Below are positions 1 to 8,477 of a stretch of DNA of 64,000 nt, one piece after another. Made by a program: the position numbers and the translations under genes. This DNA comes from an uncultured Planctomycetota bacterium (GTDB lineage: Bacteria > Planctomycetota > Phycisphaerae > UBA1845 > UTPLA1): contig CAADGE010000022.1 in assembly GCA_900696465.1 (NCBI GenBank), positions 1-64,000 of the forward strand, read 5' to 3'. The number at the start of each line of letters is the position of its first letter. Position 1 is the first letter of the stretch. The notes below the pieces were generated by a model. The model was given only the letters and a program-made list of their open reading frames with translations. It was not told the origin of the DNA and ran no database searches.

Positions 1-254
1 AGAACGCCGATTATGTCGATGGTGTCGTCAGTTATTCGATAAACGACGATGAAGGGAAACCTGAGCATTACGGCGCGGCGGCAGGCGCGCCCCACACGTT
101 GGTACGAATTCGGATTCCAGCGAATATGCTCGATGGTCTGCAAGTACGCTTCGAGAAAGAGCCGGCCCCAATGCGGGCGTTGCGTGTCGTACCAGTCGGC
201 GGCTTGCAGCACTTCGGCCTGTGCGTAAGGAGTGACGCGAATCGTCCGTGTCAC
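1..254 (-). CDS. ParE/RelE-family toxin, 3' end outside the window
   Basis: This is the toxin half of a type II toxin-antitoxin pair; members of the family are small ribonucleases or gyrase poisons. The frame opens with GTG at 254, which overlaps the antitoxin stop codon (GTGA), and stays open to base 1, so about 84 residues are visible. The visible protein has the ParE layout: an N-terminal strand, then helices with ADWYDTQRP and WGRLFLEAYLQTI, then the basic core RVGRACRRAVMLRFPFIVVYRI. The overlap implies translational coupling with the antitoxin. Such pairs often stabilise integrated elements. ParE and RelE subtypes cannot be told apart here. Confidence 0.82.
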   Translation of the reverse strand, partial: MTRTIRVTPYAQAEVLQAADWYDTQRPHWGRLFLEAYLQTIEHIRWNPNSYQRVGRACRRAVMLRFPFIVVYRITDDTIDIIGV

Positions 255-481
255 CTGCGCTCGCGTAGTTGGCGCAGGGCTTCATCCCACGGAATGCACT
301 GGACCTGGCCCGAATCGACGGCGGCGCAGCGCCGCTCGATTTCGGCGACCTGTTCCGGGGTCAGCGGGCAAAGCTCGGCGATCTCCTGTTCGGACACGCT
401 GGCCCAAAGCTCCTGGGCGAGTGAAATCCGCTCGGCAGCCGACAACCGGGAATAGTCAAACGGTTTGTGCGATTCAGTCAT
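251..481 (-). CDS. Addiction-module antitoxin, 76 aa
   Basis: This resembles the short antitoxins annotated as 'putative addiction module component', which sit just upstream of ParE-like toxins. The protein starts MTESHKPFDYSRLSAAER and contains ISLAQELWASV, the helical core typical of that family, followed by a segment ending in WDEALRQLRERR. The start at 481 is preferred over an upstream in-frame Met at 517 because a GAGG ribosome-binding site lies about 7 bases before it. Its stop overlaps the toxin GTG by 4 bases, so the two genes form an operon. It is expected to neutralise the toxin and to repress the pair. Confidence 0.82.
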   Translation of the reverse strand: MTESHKPFDYSRLSAAERISLAQELWASVSEQEIAELCPLTPEQVAEIERRCAAVDSGQVQCIPWDEALRQLRERR

Positions 482-595
482 GGTGCCTCGTGTAGCTGTA
501 CTCTCAGAATGCCTCAATTCGCGGCCGAAGTAAACGAATTTGTGGATGAGGGGCGTGACGCCGACGACGGACGCGCCGTTATGTTCGGTCGGAGA

Positions 596-1360
596 TCAGC
601 GCCGCGGAGATTCCGGCTTCTCGAACACCATGCAAACGTCATGCAGGCCGGGAATGAAGGACGAGCGATAGACCTTTCGGCTGCTCGACGCCCCGTGGCT
701 GAAGCGGATGATGTCGGTGCAAAACTGGCGCAGTCCTGCCTCGAAAGCAAGCCTTTTCGAGTGATAGACGAGGGGCACAAACCCGGCCTGGCGGTCGCAG
801 TAGTCGCCCATGAGGATGGCCAACCTGCCGCCCGACGCGAGCGCCGCGGCGCAGTTGCCGATGAGCTGTCGGTAACGGTTCAGGAAAGCGTCCAGCGTCG
901 GCGTCCGCGACAGGTCGCGCGGATCATCCGTGTACAGCTTCTGCCGCCAGTACGGCGGATGGAGCCAGCAGAATTGGAACCGGTCGCGAGGGAACGAGCG
1001 CGCGTCACAGGCATCCTCGCCCTGGTGCAGGTCGCTCGACCAGCAATGGATGCCGAGTTCCAGGCACACGTCGCGGCAGGTGCCGCTGCCTGTCATGGGG
1101 TCCAGGACGGTCGTCGGCTGGAAGAATCGCAGCAGGTCGCGGATCAGCATCCCGCCGCAGTTGCCGGGATAGCCACGGTCGCCGTACTCGCCGGCCCGGC
1201 TGAAGTGATACAGGCTCGTCAGGTGAGGGACGGGGCTGGCGTTCACCGGTGCGAGAGGGAGTTTCGCGTACTCGACGCGCCGGGGTGCCGGTCGCAGAGC
1301 CGCAACGCTGGTTCGCGTGAGGCGCTTCGCCAGGAATGGATTGATTGCTGAATCGTACAT
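596..1360 (-). CDS. DNA adenine/cytosine-N4 methyltransferase, 254 aa
   Basis: A SAM-dependent amino-methyltransferase acting on DNA. Motif I is DPMTGSGT (residues about 87-94) and the catalytic motif IV is HPPYW (about 134-138), with motif I first. A motif X-like segment rich in Gly (FSRAGEYGDRGYPGNCGG) lies upstream. The usual first residue of motif IV is Asp, Asn or Ser, so His here is unusual. No restriction nuclease is adjacent, so it looks like an orphan methyltransferase, as often carried by plasmids and integrative elements. The start at 1360 has a strong GGAGG site and lies 9 bases after the end of the upstream gene, so the two are probably co-transcribed. Confidence 0.85.
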   Translation of the reverse strand: MYDSAINPFLAKRLTRTSVAALRPAPRRVEYAKLPLAPVNASPVPHLTSLYHFSRAGEYGDRGYPGNCGGMLIRDLLRFFQPTTVLDPMTGSGTCRDVCLELGIHCWSSDLHQGEDACDARSFPRDRFQFCWLHPPYWRQKLYTDDPRDLSRTPTLDAFLNRYRQLIGNCAAALASGGRLAILMGDYCDRQAGFVPLVYHSKRLAFEAGLRQFCTDIIRFSHGASSSRKVYRSSFIPGLHDVCMVFEKPESPRR

Positions 1361-1369
1361 GGCCGCCTC

Positions 1370-1990
1370 CTAGATGTGCGCGTCAAGGAGGACGACGCGG
1401 CAATCGGGATGTCGCGCGAGGATGGCTTGGGTGTGTTCGTCCCAGTTCTCGTTCTCCGTCAAGAGGATGGCCCACCAGCCCATGCTGCCGCGCTCGTGCC
1501 ACTGGCCGTCCGGCGTGATGATGGCATGGGGAATCTTGTTTCGGGCGATCACATCGTGCGTCGTGGCGATGTTGTCCTCGATGCGCTCGTTGCTCGTCTC
1601 AAGGTCGTTCATCCAGCCGTCCCAGCGGCCGCCGACGACGTACCAGTCCCATTTGCTGGCGGGGTTGTAGGTCGAGACCGGTTCGCCGCAGTCATTGAAC
1701 GTCTCGCACAGGCGTAGCCGTTCCTGGTATCGCTGCTCCGGCGTCGTGCGCCGGAGATCGTCGAGATTCTGCCGGCACTTGTCGATGTCGTAGCCAGCTT
1801 CACGTCGTTCGATGATGAGTTCAAGCCGGTGAGCAGTGGCCTTGATCTCCTCAGCGGCCTTTTCCCGGGTGTAGCAGACGTACGGCGCGACCTGGCGGTT
1901 CTCGTCGTAGGGCTCCATCTGCTGGGCGATGTAGGCGGCGATGTTGTTGACGCAGGCGGGGATGATGATGGCGATGGTGAAGTGTGTCAT
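1370..1990 (-). CDS. Conserved mobile-element protein of unknown function, 206 aa
   Basis: The protein begins MTHFTIAIIIPACVNNI, has a charged helical middle, and carries the aromatic motif SKWDWYVVGGRWDGW, followed by HAIITPDGQWHE and MGWWAILLTENENWD. I recognise this layout from uncharacterised phage and plasmid proteins but know of no assigned function. The start at 1990 was chosen over a longer frame because a GGAG site precedes it and the upstream extension is low-complexity and overlaps a terminator-like hairpin and another gene. It is followed after 9 bases by the methyltransferase gene. Confidence 0.7.
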   Translation of the reverse strand: MTHFTIAIIIPACVNNIAAYIAQQMEPYDENRQVAPYVCYTREKAAEEIKATAHRLELIIERREAGYDIDKCRQNLDDLRRTTPEQRYQERLRLCETFNDCGEPVSTYNPASKWDWYVVGGRWDGWMNDLETSNERIEDNIATTHDVIARNKIPHAIITPDGQWHERGSMGWWAILLTENENWDEHTQAILARHPDCRVVLLDAHI

Positions 1991-2005
1991 GGGAAAACTC
2001 CATTC

Positions 2006-2038
2006 AAAAAAAGGGGGCGGGCTGCAAGAACCCGCCCC
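2006..2038 (-). terminator. Rho-independent terminator or attenuator
   Basis: Read on the minus strand, a GC-rich stem (GGGCGGG pairing with CCCGCCC, loop of about 9) is followed directly by seven T residues. It sits between the 70-aa gene (stop at 2049) and the 206-aa gene (start at 1990), both on the same strand. It either ends the short upstream transcript or reduces read-through into the methyltransferase operon. Confidence 0.8.
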
Positions 2039-2048
2039 GGTGGAACAA

Positions 2049-2261
2049 TTACTCCTTGTTGTCGGTGATGACGCGAAGGGTGATGCGTCCGTCGAGCGGC
2101 ACGGCCTCGATCTGGAGGTTGAAGCCGTTGCCGTCGGCGTGCGCCCATGCGGCCCCGATGCGGGTCCACACGGCCTTGCCGCCTTCGCGATCGCGCACCT
2201 GGTAGGCGACGTGCGTCGGCGATTTCGACGTGGTCTTCGGATTGTTCTTGGCGTCTGACAT
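2049..2261 (-). CDS. Small conserved plasmid/ICE protein, 70 aa
   Basis: The protein starts MSDAKNNPKTTSKSP and contains the block VWTRIGAAWAHADGNGFNL followed by EAVPLDGRITLRV. Short proteins with this W.RIG.A..H.DG.GF pattern recur near conjugation genes in proteobacterial and other plasmids and are uncharacterised. A GGAG site lies upstream of the start at 2261. The longer in-frame start at 2321 lacks support. The gene is the first on the minus strand leaving the region upstream of the relaxase, so it is divergent from the relaxase gene. Confidence 0.65.
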   Translation of the reverse strand: MSDAKNNPKTTSKSPTHVAYQVRDREGGKAVWTRIGAAWAHADGNGFNLQIEAVPLDGRITLRVITDNKE

Positions 2262-2763
2262 TGTTGGTCTCCTCTTTTCAAAGTGTCCGGCCGCGACCAT
2301 CGCGGCCTGATGGCACTGCAAAACCAGCCGCGACAGTCCGGGGGCTTGGCCTAAGCGAAGCGCAACCGGTCACAGCGGAAAATGGTGGGTCCCTGAAAGG
2401 GGAAACGATTTTCTGCTTGACCGGCCCGGCGGCGGCTGTAAGTGCCCATCAGCAAGGCCGCGCGGGCGGGACGGCACGAAGATGCGAAGAGGGGACCCCA
2501 AGACGCCGAAGCAATCCGTTCACGGCGGGCCGGATGCACCGGCGCCAACGTGCCATGCGACGCGGATGCTGGAAGTGTGAGTTGACCGCATCGCCGCGCG
2601 GGCACGGCGACAACGCAATCGCCAGTTGCGGTGCGAGACGGATCGTGTCTTCTTCGTGTCACCGTGAAACATGTTGCAGAAAGTTCCATCGGGGGGCTTG
2701 CAGACCGTGAGCACAATTGTGTATGTACGTTTGTCCTCAATGCCCCTCACCGACGATTGACTC
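2262..2763. other. Non-coding region between divergent genes; candidate oriT
   Basis: About 500 bases without a convincing gene separate the minus-strand small gene from the relaxase. The region holds a 7-bp stem hairpin at 2289-2307 (GGCCGCG/CGCGGCC) and a perfect 10-bp palindrome CACAATTGTG at 2712-2721, 43 bases before the relaxase start. MobF relaxases are usually encoded next to the origin of transfer they cleave, so oriT is expected here. I could not identify a nic site with confidence. Confidence 0.35.
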
Positions 2764-5430
2764 ATGCTACGCATCACACTGAACAGCAACGCCGCCGGCG
2801 CGAAGAGCTACTACTCGACGGCCGACTACTACACCGAAGGCCAGGAACTGGCCGGCGTGTGGAAAGGCGAGGGCGCCAAGCGCCTCGGCCTCGATGGCGA
2901 AGTCCGCAGGGAAGACTGGGATGCCCTCTGCGACAACCGCGACCCCACAACCGGCGACGCGCTGACAGCGCGAAGGCGAAGCGAGCGCCGCGTCGGGTAC
3001 GACTTCAACTTCCACGTGCCCAAGAGCGTGTCGCTGCTTTACGGTCTGACGCAGGACGAGCGAATCCTTGACGCCTTCCGCGAGTCGGTCGAGGCGACGA
3101 TGCAGGACATCGAAGCCGAGATGAAGACGCGCGTCCGCAGCGGCGGGCGCAACGAGGACCGCACAACCGGCAACATGGTGTGGGGCGAATTCGTGCATAC
3201 GACGGCGCGGCCCGTCGAGGGCGTGCCCGACCCGCACCTGCACGCGCACTGCTTCGTGTTCAACGCCACGTGGGACGATACGGAGCAGCGCTGGAAGGCG
3301 GGGCAATTCGCTGATCTCAAGCGCGACGCGCCGTTCTTCGAGGCGGTGTTCCATTCGCGGCTGGCCAGGCGGCTGGAAGAGCTGGGCCTTGGCGTCGAAC
3401 GGACGAAGAAGGGCTGGGAGCTATTCGGGCTGCCCGCGTCGGCGCTCGACAAGTTCTCGCGGCGTACCGCGCTGATCGAGAAGGAAGCGAAAGAGCGCGG
3501 CATCACCGATGCCGAAGCCAAGGGCGACCTGGGAGCGAAGACGCGCGAGAAGAAACAGAAGGACATGACGCTCGCCCAGTTGCAGGACAACTGGAGATCG
3601 CGCCTCGACCAGGACGAGTGGGACGCCCTGCGCAACGTCCGCGACCGCATCGGCGGCGACGCCATTGCCGAAGACGACCGGATCGCAACCGAGGCGGCGC
3701 ACCGGGCGGTCGTACACTGCTTCGAGCGCAGCTCGGTGATTGCCGAACGCAAGCTGATTACGGAAGCCCTGAAGCGCTCCGTGGGCGCGGCGACGCCGGC
3801 GACGGTCGAGAAGAAACTCAAAGGGCAGGGGCTGGTCATCGCCCGGCGCGATGGCCGGAGCCTGGCGACGACGAAAGCCGTGCTTGATGAAGAGCGCGGC
3901 ATGATCCGCTTCGCGCGCGAGGGCAGGGGAAGTTGCCGGCGGCTCGTCACGGGCGAACATGCGTTCAAGCGCGAGAAGCTCAGCGACGAACAACGACGGG
4001 CGGTGCGGCATGTCCTCGAATCGCCGGACCGGGTCATCATCGTTCGCGGCGCGGCCGGCACCGGCAAGACGACGATGATGCAGGAGGCGGTCGAAGCGAT
4101 CGAAGCGGCGGGCCGGCGGGTGTTCACCTTCGCGCCGTCGGCGGATGCCAGCCGCGGCGTGCTGCGAAGCGAGGGTTTTACCGATGCCGACACCGTGGCG
4201 CGGCTCCTGGTCGATGCCGACCTGCAACGCGCGGTCGCCGGCAACGTCATCTGGATCGACGAGGCCGGACTACTGGGCACGCGGCAAATGGCGCAAGTGT
4301 TCGACCTAGCGAACCAACTCGACGCCCGCGTGATCCTGTCGGGAGATACGCGGCAGCATGGCAGCGTTGAGCGCGGAGCGGCGTTGCGGCTGCTTGAGGA
4401 CGAGGCCGGTCTCGTCCCCGCCGAAATCCGCAACATCAAGCGGCAGAGGGGCGCGTACAGGGATGCGGTGAAGGCGCTGGCCGAAGGCCGCACGGACGAG
4501 GGCTTCGCGCAACTGGACCGGCTCGGCTGGATCAGGGAAGTCGGCGAGACCGAACGCTACAAAGCGCTGGCGGAGGATTACGTCGCGACGGTCGAACAGG
4601 GCAAGACGGCGCTGGTGGTAAGCCCGACCCATCTCGAAGGGGAATGGTGCACCGATGAAATCCGCTGCCGGCTCAAGCAACTGGGCAGGCTCGGCGAAGG
4701 CGAGCGCCGGTTCATCGCGCTCGAAACAGCCAATCTGACCGAGGCCGAGCGGGCCGACCCGGTAAACCTGAATCCTGGCGATGTGCTCGTCTTCCACCAG
4801 AATGCCAAGGGCATCAGGAAAGGCGAACGCGTCGTGCTGGGCGACGGACCGGCGCCCGGCAACGAAGCGGCCAAGTACCAGGTCTATCGCCCGAGCATTC
4901 TGCCGCTGGCGCCGGGCGATGCGGTGCGGATCACCCGCAACGGCAAGACGCTCGACGGCCGGCACCGGCTCAACAACGGGGCGATTTTCACGGTGAAAAA
5001 GTTCGACGCCGAAGGCAACATCGTGCTCACCAACGGCTGGAAAATCGCCCGCGATTACGGGCACCTGGCGCATGGGTATGTTGTCACCAGTCATGCCAGC
5101 CAGGGCAAGACCGTCGATCGCGTATTCGTCGGACAATCGTCGCAATCGTTCCCGGCGTCCAGCCGCGAACAGTTCTACGTCTCGGCCAGCCGGGGCAGGG
5201 AAGGCGTCACCGTCTATACCGACGACAAGGACGCGCTGCTCGAAGCCGTCAACCGTTCCGACGAACGGCTGTCTGCGACCGAGTTCGTCGCTGGCCGCGG
5301 CATGAATGAGAGCCGCACGATTTCATCCCAGCTCCGCCAGCGCGCGGCGACGCTGCAACGGCTGGAAAGCCTGCGCCACCGTGAGCCGGAACCGGCGCGC
5401 GTCGCGGAAGTGGATCGGGAGAGGGCATAG
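2764..5430 (+). CDS. MobF-family conjugative relaxase-helicase (TrwC/TraI type), 888 aa
   Basis: This protein would nick oriT, stay bound to the 5' end of the transferred strand and unwind it. The N-terminal relaxase domain has the candidate catalytic tyrosines in a cluster at residues 16, 17, 22 and 23 (YY...DYY), and the metal-binding three-His motif PHLHAH (His158, 160, 162). The C-terminal superfamily 1 helicase has a Walker A GAAGTGKTT near residue 430, a Walker B VIWIDEAG near 498, and late motifs TSHASQGKT and SASRGR. The length is typical for a MobF protein without the extra C-terminal domains of F TraI. The next gene starts 3 bases after its stop. MobF defines the transfer class of this element. 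Confidence 0.95.
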   Translation: MLRITLNSNAAGAKSYYSTADYYTEGQELAGVWKGEGAKRLGLDGEVRREDWDALCDNRDPTTGDALTARRRSERRVGYDFNFHVPKSVSLLYGLTQDERILDAFRESVEATMQDIEAEMKTRVRSGGRNEDRTTGNMVWGEFVHTTARPVEGVPDPHLHAHCFVFNATWDDTEQRWKAGQFADLKRDAPFFEAVFHSRLARRLEELGLGVERTKKGWELFGLPASALDKFSRRTALIEKEAKERGITDAEAKGDLGAKTREKKQKDMTLAQLQDNWRSRLDQDEWDALRNVRDRIGGDAIAEDDRIATEAAHRAVVHCFERSSVIAERKLITEALKRSVGAATPATVEKKLKGQGLVIARRDGRSLATTKAVLDEERGMIRFAREGRGSCRRLVTGEHAFKREKLSDEQRRAVRHVLESPDRVIIVRGAAGTGKTTMMQEAVEAIEAAGRRVFTFAPSADASRGVLRSEGFTDADTVARLLVDADLQRAVAGNVIWIDEAGLLGTRQMAQVFDLANQLDARVILSGDTRQHGSVERGAALRLLEDEAGLVPAEIRNIKRQRGAYRDAVKALAEGRTDEGFAQLDRLGWIREVGETERYKALAEDYVATVEQGKTALVVSPTHLEGEWCTDEIRCRLKQLGRLGEGERRFIALETANLTEAERADPVNLNPGDVLVFHQNAKGIRKGERVVLGDGPAPGNEAAKYQVYRPSILPLAPGDAVRITRNGKTLDGRHRLNNGAIFTVKKFDAEGNIVLTNGWKIARDYGHLAHGYVVTSHASQGKTVDRVFVGQSSQSFPASSREQFYVSASRGREGVTVYTDDKDALLEAVNRSDERLSATEFVAGRGMNESRTISSQLRQRAATLQRLESLRHREPEPARVAEVDRERA

Positions 5431-5433
5431 CCT

Positions 5434-5862
5434 ATGAGCGAGAGTATCCTCAAGCGTTACACCGGCCGCTCGGTTGAGAGCCTCGCCGAGGCCCGCCCGG
5501 TTCAGACCAACGCCCCTGCGATTGACAATGAAAACGCCGATGATTTCGGCGCGTTCGCGCACCTGCGCGGCATCCGCGACAGGGCCATTATGCTTGAATT
5601 GCGAAAGGCAGACGGCAGCATCACCGCCATCGGCTACGGGTACCTGGAGCGCGCCGAGTACGATCCGTCAGAGGGCATCACGCTGCACGTGCTCGGCCAG
5701 AGGATCCGCTTGAAGGGCCGCAACCTCAATGCCGAAGTCCGCCCCGCCGTCCGCCTGTTCGAGGGAATCACCCGCCACAAGGTGGCCTGGGTGCGCGAGG
5801 CCGATCCCCGCGAGAGCATGACCGCCGCCGACGGCGACACGGTCATCGACGCGATTGACTGA
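5434..5862 (+). CDS. Relaxase-operon protein of unknown function, 142 aa
   Basis: A soluble protein whose gene begins 3 bases after the relaxase stop, so it is almost certainly co-transcribed with it. It has an acidic N-terminal stretch, then a beta-rich core (HLRGIRDRAIMLELRKADGS, and LHVLGQRIRLKGRNL). The central pattern resembles a small SH3- or Sm-like barrel, but this is inference only. No catalytic motif is seen. A role accessory to DNA processing is suggested by position alone. It converges with the propeller gene, with 9 bases between the two stops. Confidence 0.65.
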   Translation: MSESILKRYTGRSVESLAEARPVQTNAPAIDNENADDFGAFAHLRGIRDRAIMLELRKADGSITAIGYGYLERAEYDPSEGITLHVLGQRIRLKGRNLNAEVRPAVRLFEGITRHKVAWVREADPRESMTAADGDTVIDAID

Positions 5863-5871
5863 TCGGAGCGT

Positions 5872-8241
5872 CTATTGTAGTAGCATAGCCGTGAATGTAG
5901 TTACATCCGACTCGTCTATGGTCCCGTCACCGTTCATGTCGTAGGCGCACTCATTGATTGTCGGAGGGTTGCTGCCGATCAAGGTTCCGACCAAGCCCTG
6001 AATATCGGCACCGTCGAAGAATCCATCGCCGTTGCCGTCGCCGCTGCCGGAGTCCGCGGGGGCGGCCCAGTAGGCGACATAGGACGACGCGAAACCGGAA
6101 ACGCTCGTAAACGAGCCCGCGACAAACGCATCTGAGTTGGAGAGTGCGACGATTGCGTTCACACGGTTGTTCACGCCGAGGTCCAAGGGCACCCAAGAAC
6201 TTCCATTCCAGCGAGCTACCCGGTTGGCGGGTGTAACGCCGGCAAAGGAAAAGTCTCCTCCCACGAGAATGTCGCCGTTGGTGCATGCTGCGATTGCGGT
6301 AACGGTATTATCAAGGCCTCCGCCCAGTGCGCTCCAAGAGGTTCCGTTCCATCGCGCAACGTTGTTCGCCGAGACGCCCCCGGCGATTGAAAATGCGCCG
6401 CCTGCGACAATATCGCCGTTCGGCATCACCGCGAGCGCGTACACCGCTCCGTTCATTCCAGTTCCAATCGGCTGCCATGAAGAATTGGTCCATCTCGCGA
6501 TGCCGGTCGCAGGCATTCCTCCCGCCGTCGAAAAGCCCCCACCCGCGACGATGTCGCCGTTAGGAAGCGTTACCAAGGCGAATGCGGTGTTGCCGAGACC
6601 AACTCCGAGAGGCATCCAACTTCCTCCTGCCCATCGCGCGATGCGACTGGCTGCGCTTCCGCCAGCTGTCGTAAAGCTTCCGCCCGCGACAATGTTGCCG
6701 CCGGTGTCAATCGTGAGGGCTCGCACGGCGTCGTTCATGCCGCTGCCAAGCTGCTGCCATGCACTTCCGTTCCAAAGCGCTATTCGCTCTCCAGGAGCCC
6801 CAGACCCGATGATCGTGAAATCGCCGCCCGCGACGATCGAACCATTTGGGAGTACCGCGACCGCATAAGCGCCGGGTGAGGACGTGATTCCCAGTCCGCT
6901 GCCAAGACTGTGCCACCGTGTGCCGTCCCATCTGGCGATTTTGTTCGCCAGAACGCCTCCTGCACGAAGCATCGTTCCTGCCGCGATGACTTCGCCCGAG
7001 TCCGTCCGCGTCATTGCCAGGACTTGGCCATCAGCGCCGAGACCGAGTGGCGACCATTCAGTCTGATCCCAGCCGGCTATTGCATTGACGCCAAGCCCGC
7101 CGGCCGTCGTGAATCTGCCGCCCACGATGAACCGATTGTCGGGCATCGCCAGCAGCGAATAGACAGTTGCCAGACCTCCGGGACCGGTACCCTGAAATCC
7201 AGTTTCCTGCCAATCAAACCCGTTCCAGTATGAGAGATATCCGCCGCCCTCCACGAAAACCCCGCCTGCCAGGAGATTGCCGCCAGGCATCAGCGCGAGC
7301 GCGTAAACGGCGCCGCCAGCCCCGAAGCTCAAGCCAGTTCCGTAAGCTTGCCAGGAAGTGCCAGTCCACCTTGCGATACTTCGAGCGCTGTTTCCGCCAG
7401 CCGTCGTGAATTGTCCCCCTGCAACAAGGTGGCCGTTAGGTAGTTCGAGGAGTGAATTCACGGATGGAAAGTTCGTGCCGGTCATTCCGCTACCAAATGT
7501 CTGCCAGGACGAGCCGTTCCAAGCGGCGATTCGCGTGGCTGCCGTCGCGCCGGCCATTGTGAAGTTGCCGCCTGCAACGACATTCCCGCCTGACAAGACC
7601 CTCAGTACGCTAACCGGCCCGTTCGTGCCGCCGGCAAAGGAGCTCCAAGTTCCGGCGCTCCATCGGGCGAGGTTGTTGGATGCCATGCCGCCCGCGGTCG
7701 TGAAAGAGCCGCCGACGATGAGGTCCCCGTTGGAAAGGACTGCAAATGCGTTCACTGCCGGTGTAAACCCGCCGGTGATTCCTGTGCCCATTGCCATCCA
7801 TCCGCTTCCGTTCCATTGCGCGATGTTGACAAGAGGCGTTGCTCCCGATGTTGTAAAGGTGCCTCCAGCAACTAGAGTGTTGTCCGGCAGAACCGCTACG
7901 GCGAGCACCTTGCTGAAGGATCCTCCCAGGCCGTCGCCGAGAGGGCTCCATGCGATTCCATCCCACATGGCGATGTTAATGGCACCCGGCGTCTCAGCGA
8001 TGTTGAAGTCGCCGGCGACGACGACAACGGGAGCTTGCGGTCCGGCTCCATCAGGATCCCAATGCGTCATGGCATAAACATTGGGAATTCCGCTGGCGCC
8101 GGCACTAACACCGGGCAGCGAAAAGCCGCGCTGCCACGCAGCCTCGCATTGGGCGAAGGCAGGTGCAGTGGTTGCGAAAGCGCACAGCATCGCGAACGGC
8201 GCGACGATCGCGCGATAGTGTTTCTGCGGCCGATTAGGCAT
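5872..8241 (-). CDS. Secreted 14-repeat propeller-like protein with C-terminal dockerin-like domain, 789 aa
   Basis: An exported protein with a signal peptide over residues 1-31 (cleavage near AFA-QC). Residues 71 to about 727 contain fourteen units of roughly 45-50 residues with the core pattern IVAGGxFTTAGG...IARWNGSSWxPLG. The last 55 residues hold two calcium-loop motifs, DGNGDGFFDGAD and DMNGDGTIDESD, typical of the dockerin-like tails on planctomycete secreted proteins. Fourteen units would suit two seven-bladed beta-propellers. Ligand and function are unknown. The gene lies downstream of a kinase and sigma factor gene on the same strand, between the relaxase operon and the pilin gene, so it looks like cargo of the element. 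Confidence 0.85.
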   Translation of the reverse strand: MPNRPQKHYRAIVAPFAMLCAFATTAPAFAQCEAAWQRGFSLPGVSAGASGIPNVYAMTHWDPDGAGPQAPVVVVAGDFNIAETPGAINIAMWDGIAWSPLGDGLGGSFSKVLAVAVLPDNTLVAGGTFTTSGATPLVNIAQWNGSGWMAMGTGITGGFTPAVNAFAVLSNGDLIVGGSFTTAGGMASNNLARWSAGTWSSFAGGTNGPVSVLRVLSGGNVVAGGNFTMAGATAATRIAAWNGSSWQTFGSGMTGTNFPSVNSLLELPNGHLVAGGQFTTAGGNSARSIARWTGTSWQAYGTGLSFGAGGAVYALALMPGGNLLAGGVFVEGGGYLSYWNGFDWQETGFQGTGPGGLATVYSLLAMPDNRFIVGGRFTTAGGLGVNAIAGWDQTEWSPLGLGADGQVLAMTRTDSGEVIAAGTMLRAGGVLANKIARWDGTRWHSLGSGLGITSSPGAYAVAVLPNGSIVAGGDFTIIGSGAPGERIALWNGSAWQQLGSGMNDAVRALTIDTGGNIVAGGSFTTAGGSAASRIARWAGGSWMPLGVGLGNTAFALVTLPNGDIVAGGGFSTAGGMPATGIARWTNSSWQPIGTGMNGAVYALAVMPNGDIVAGGAFSIAGGVSANNVARWNGTSWSALGGGLDNTVTAIAACTNGDILVGGDFSFAGVTPANRVARWNGSSWVPLDLGVNNRVNAIVALSNSDAFVAGSFTSVSGFASSYVAYWAAPADSGSGDGNGDGFFDGADIQGLVGTLIGSNPPTINECAYDMNGDGTIDESDVTTFTAMLLQ
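6061..8031 (-). repeat. Fourteen protein-level tandem repeats in the propeller gene
   Basis: Each unit is about 140-150 bases and encodes a strand set centred on xVAGGxFxxAGG followed by ARWNGSSW. The units are diverged at DNA level, so this is an old duplication array and not a recent slippage product. Units 6, 8 and 14 are the most divergent. Confidence 0.85.
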
Positions 8242-8477
8242 GGCAATCTCCTCGCGTAACTGTCTGCCCGACGCGTTCTATGCGGGGGCACTTTGTCGGG
8301 GGGGCTCGCACGGCACCGGCCCTGCGAGAACGGGTCGAAACCCGGGCCCGCCTCCCTAAGCGACGTTTAAGCGGGAACAAGACAACGAATTCTGCAAAAC
8401 CCTGATGGGGGGGAGTGGATGCCGTCGCAGCGATGCCAAGCTCCGCCGTTGACGTGTAGAAGCGGTCCGACGCCGGC

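Noticed and set aside
3039-4493. Long open frame antiparallel to the relaxase gene
   Set aside because: It is Ser/Arg/Ala-rich, has no motif and lies wholly within the well-supported relaxase; it is a GC-rich shadow frame.
6061-8031. CRISPR-like array because of regular spacing
   Set aside because: The repeats are diverged coding repeats of about 145 bases in one frame, not short identical repeats with spacers.
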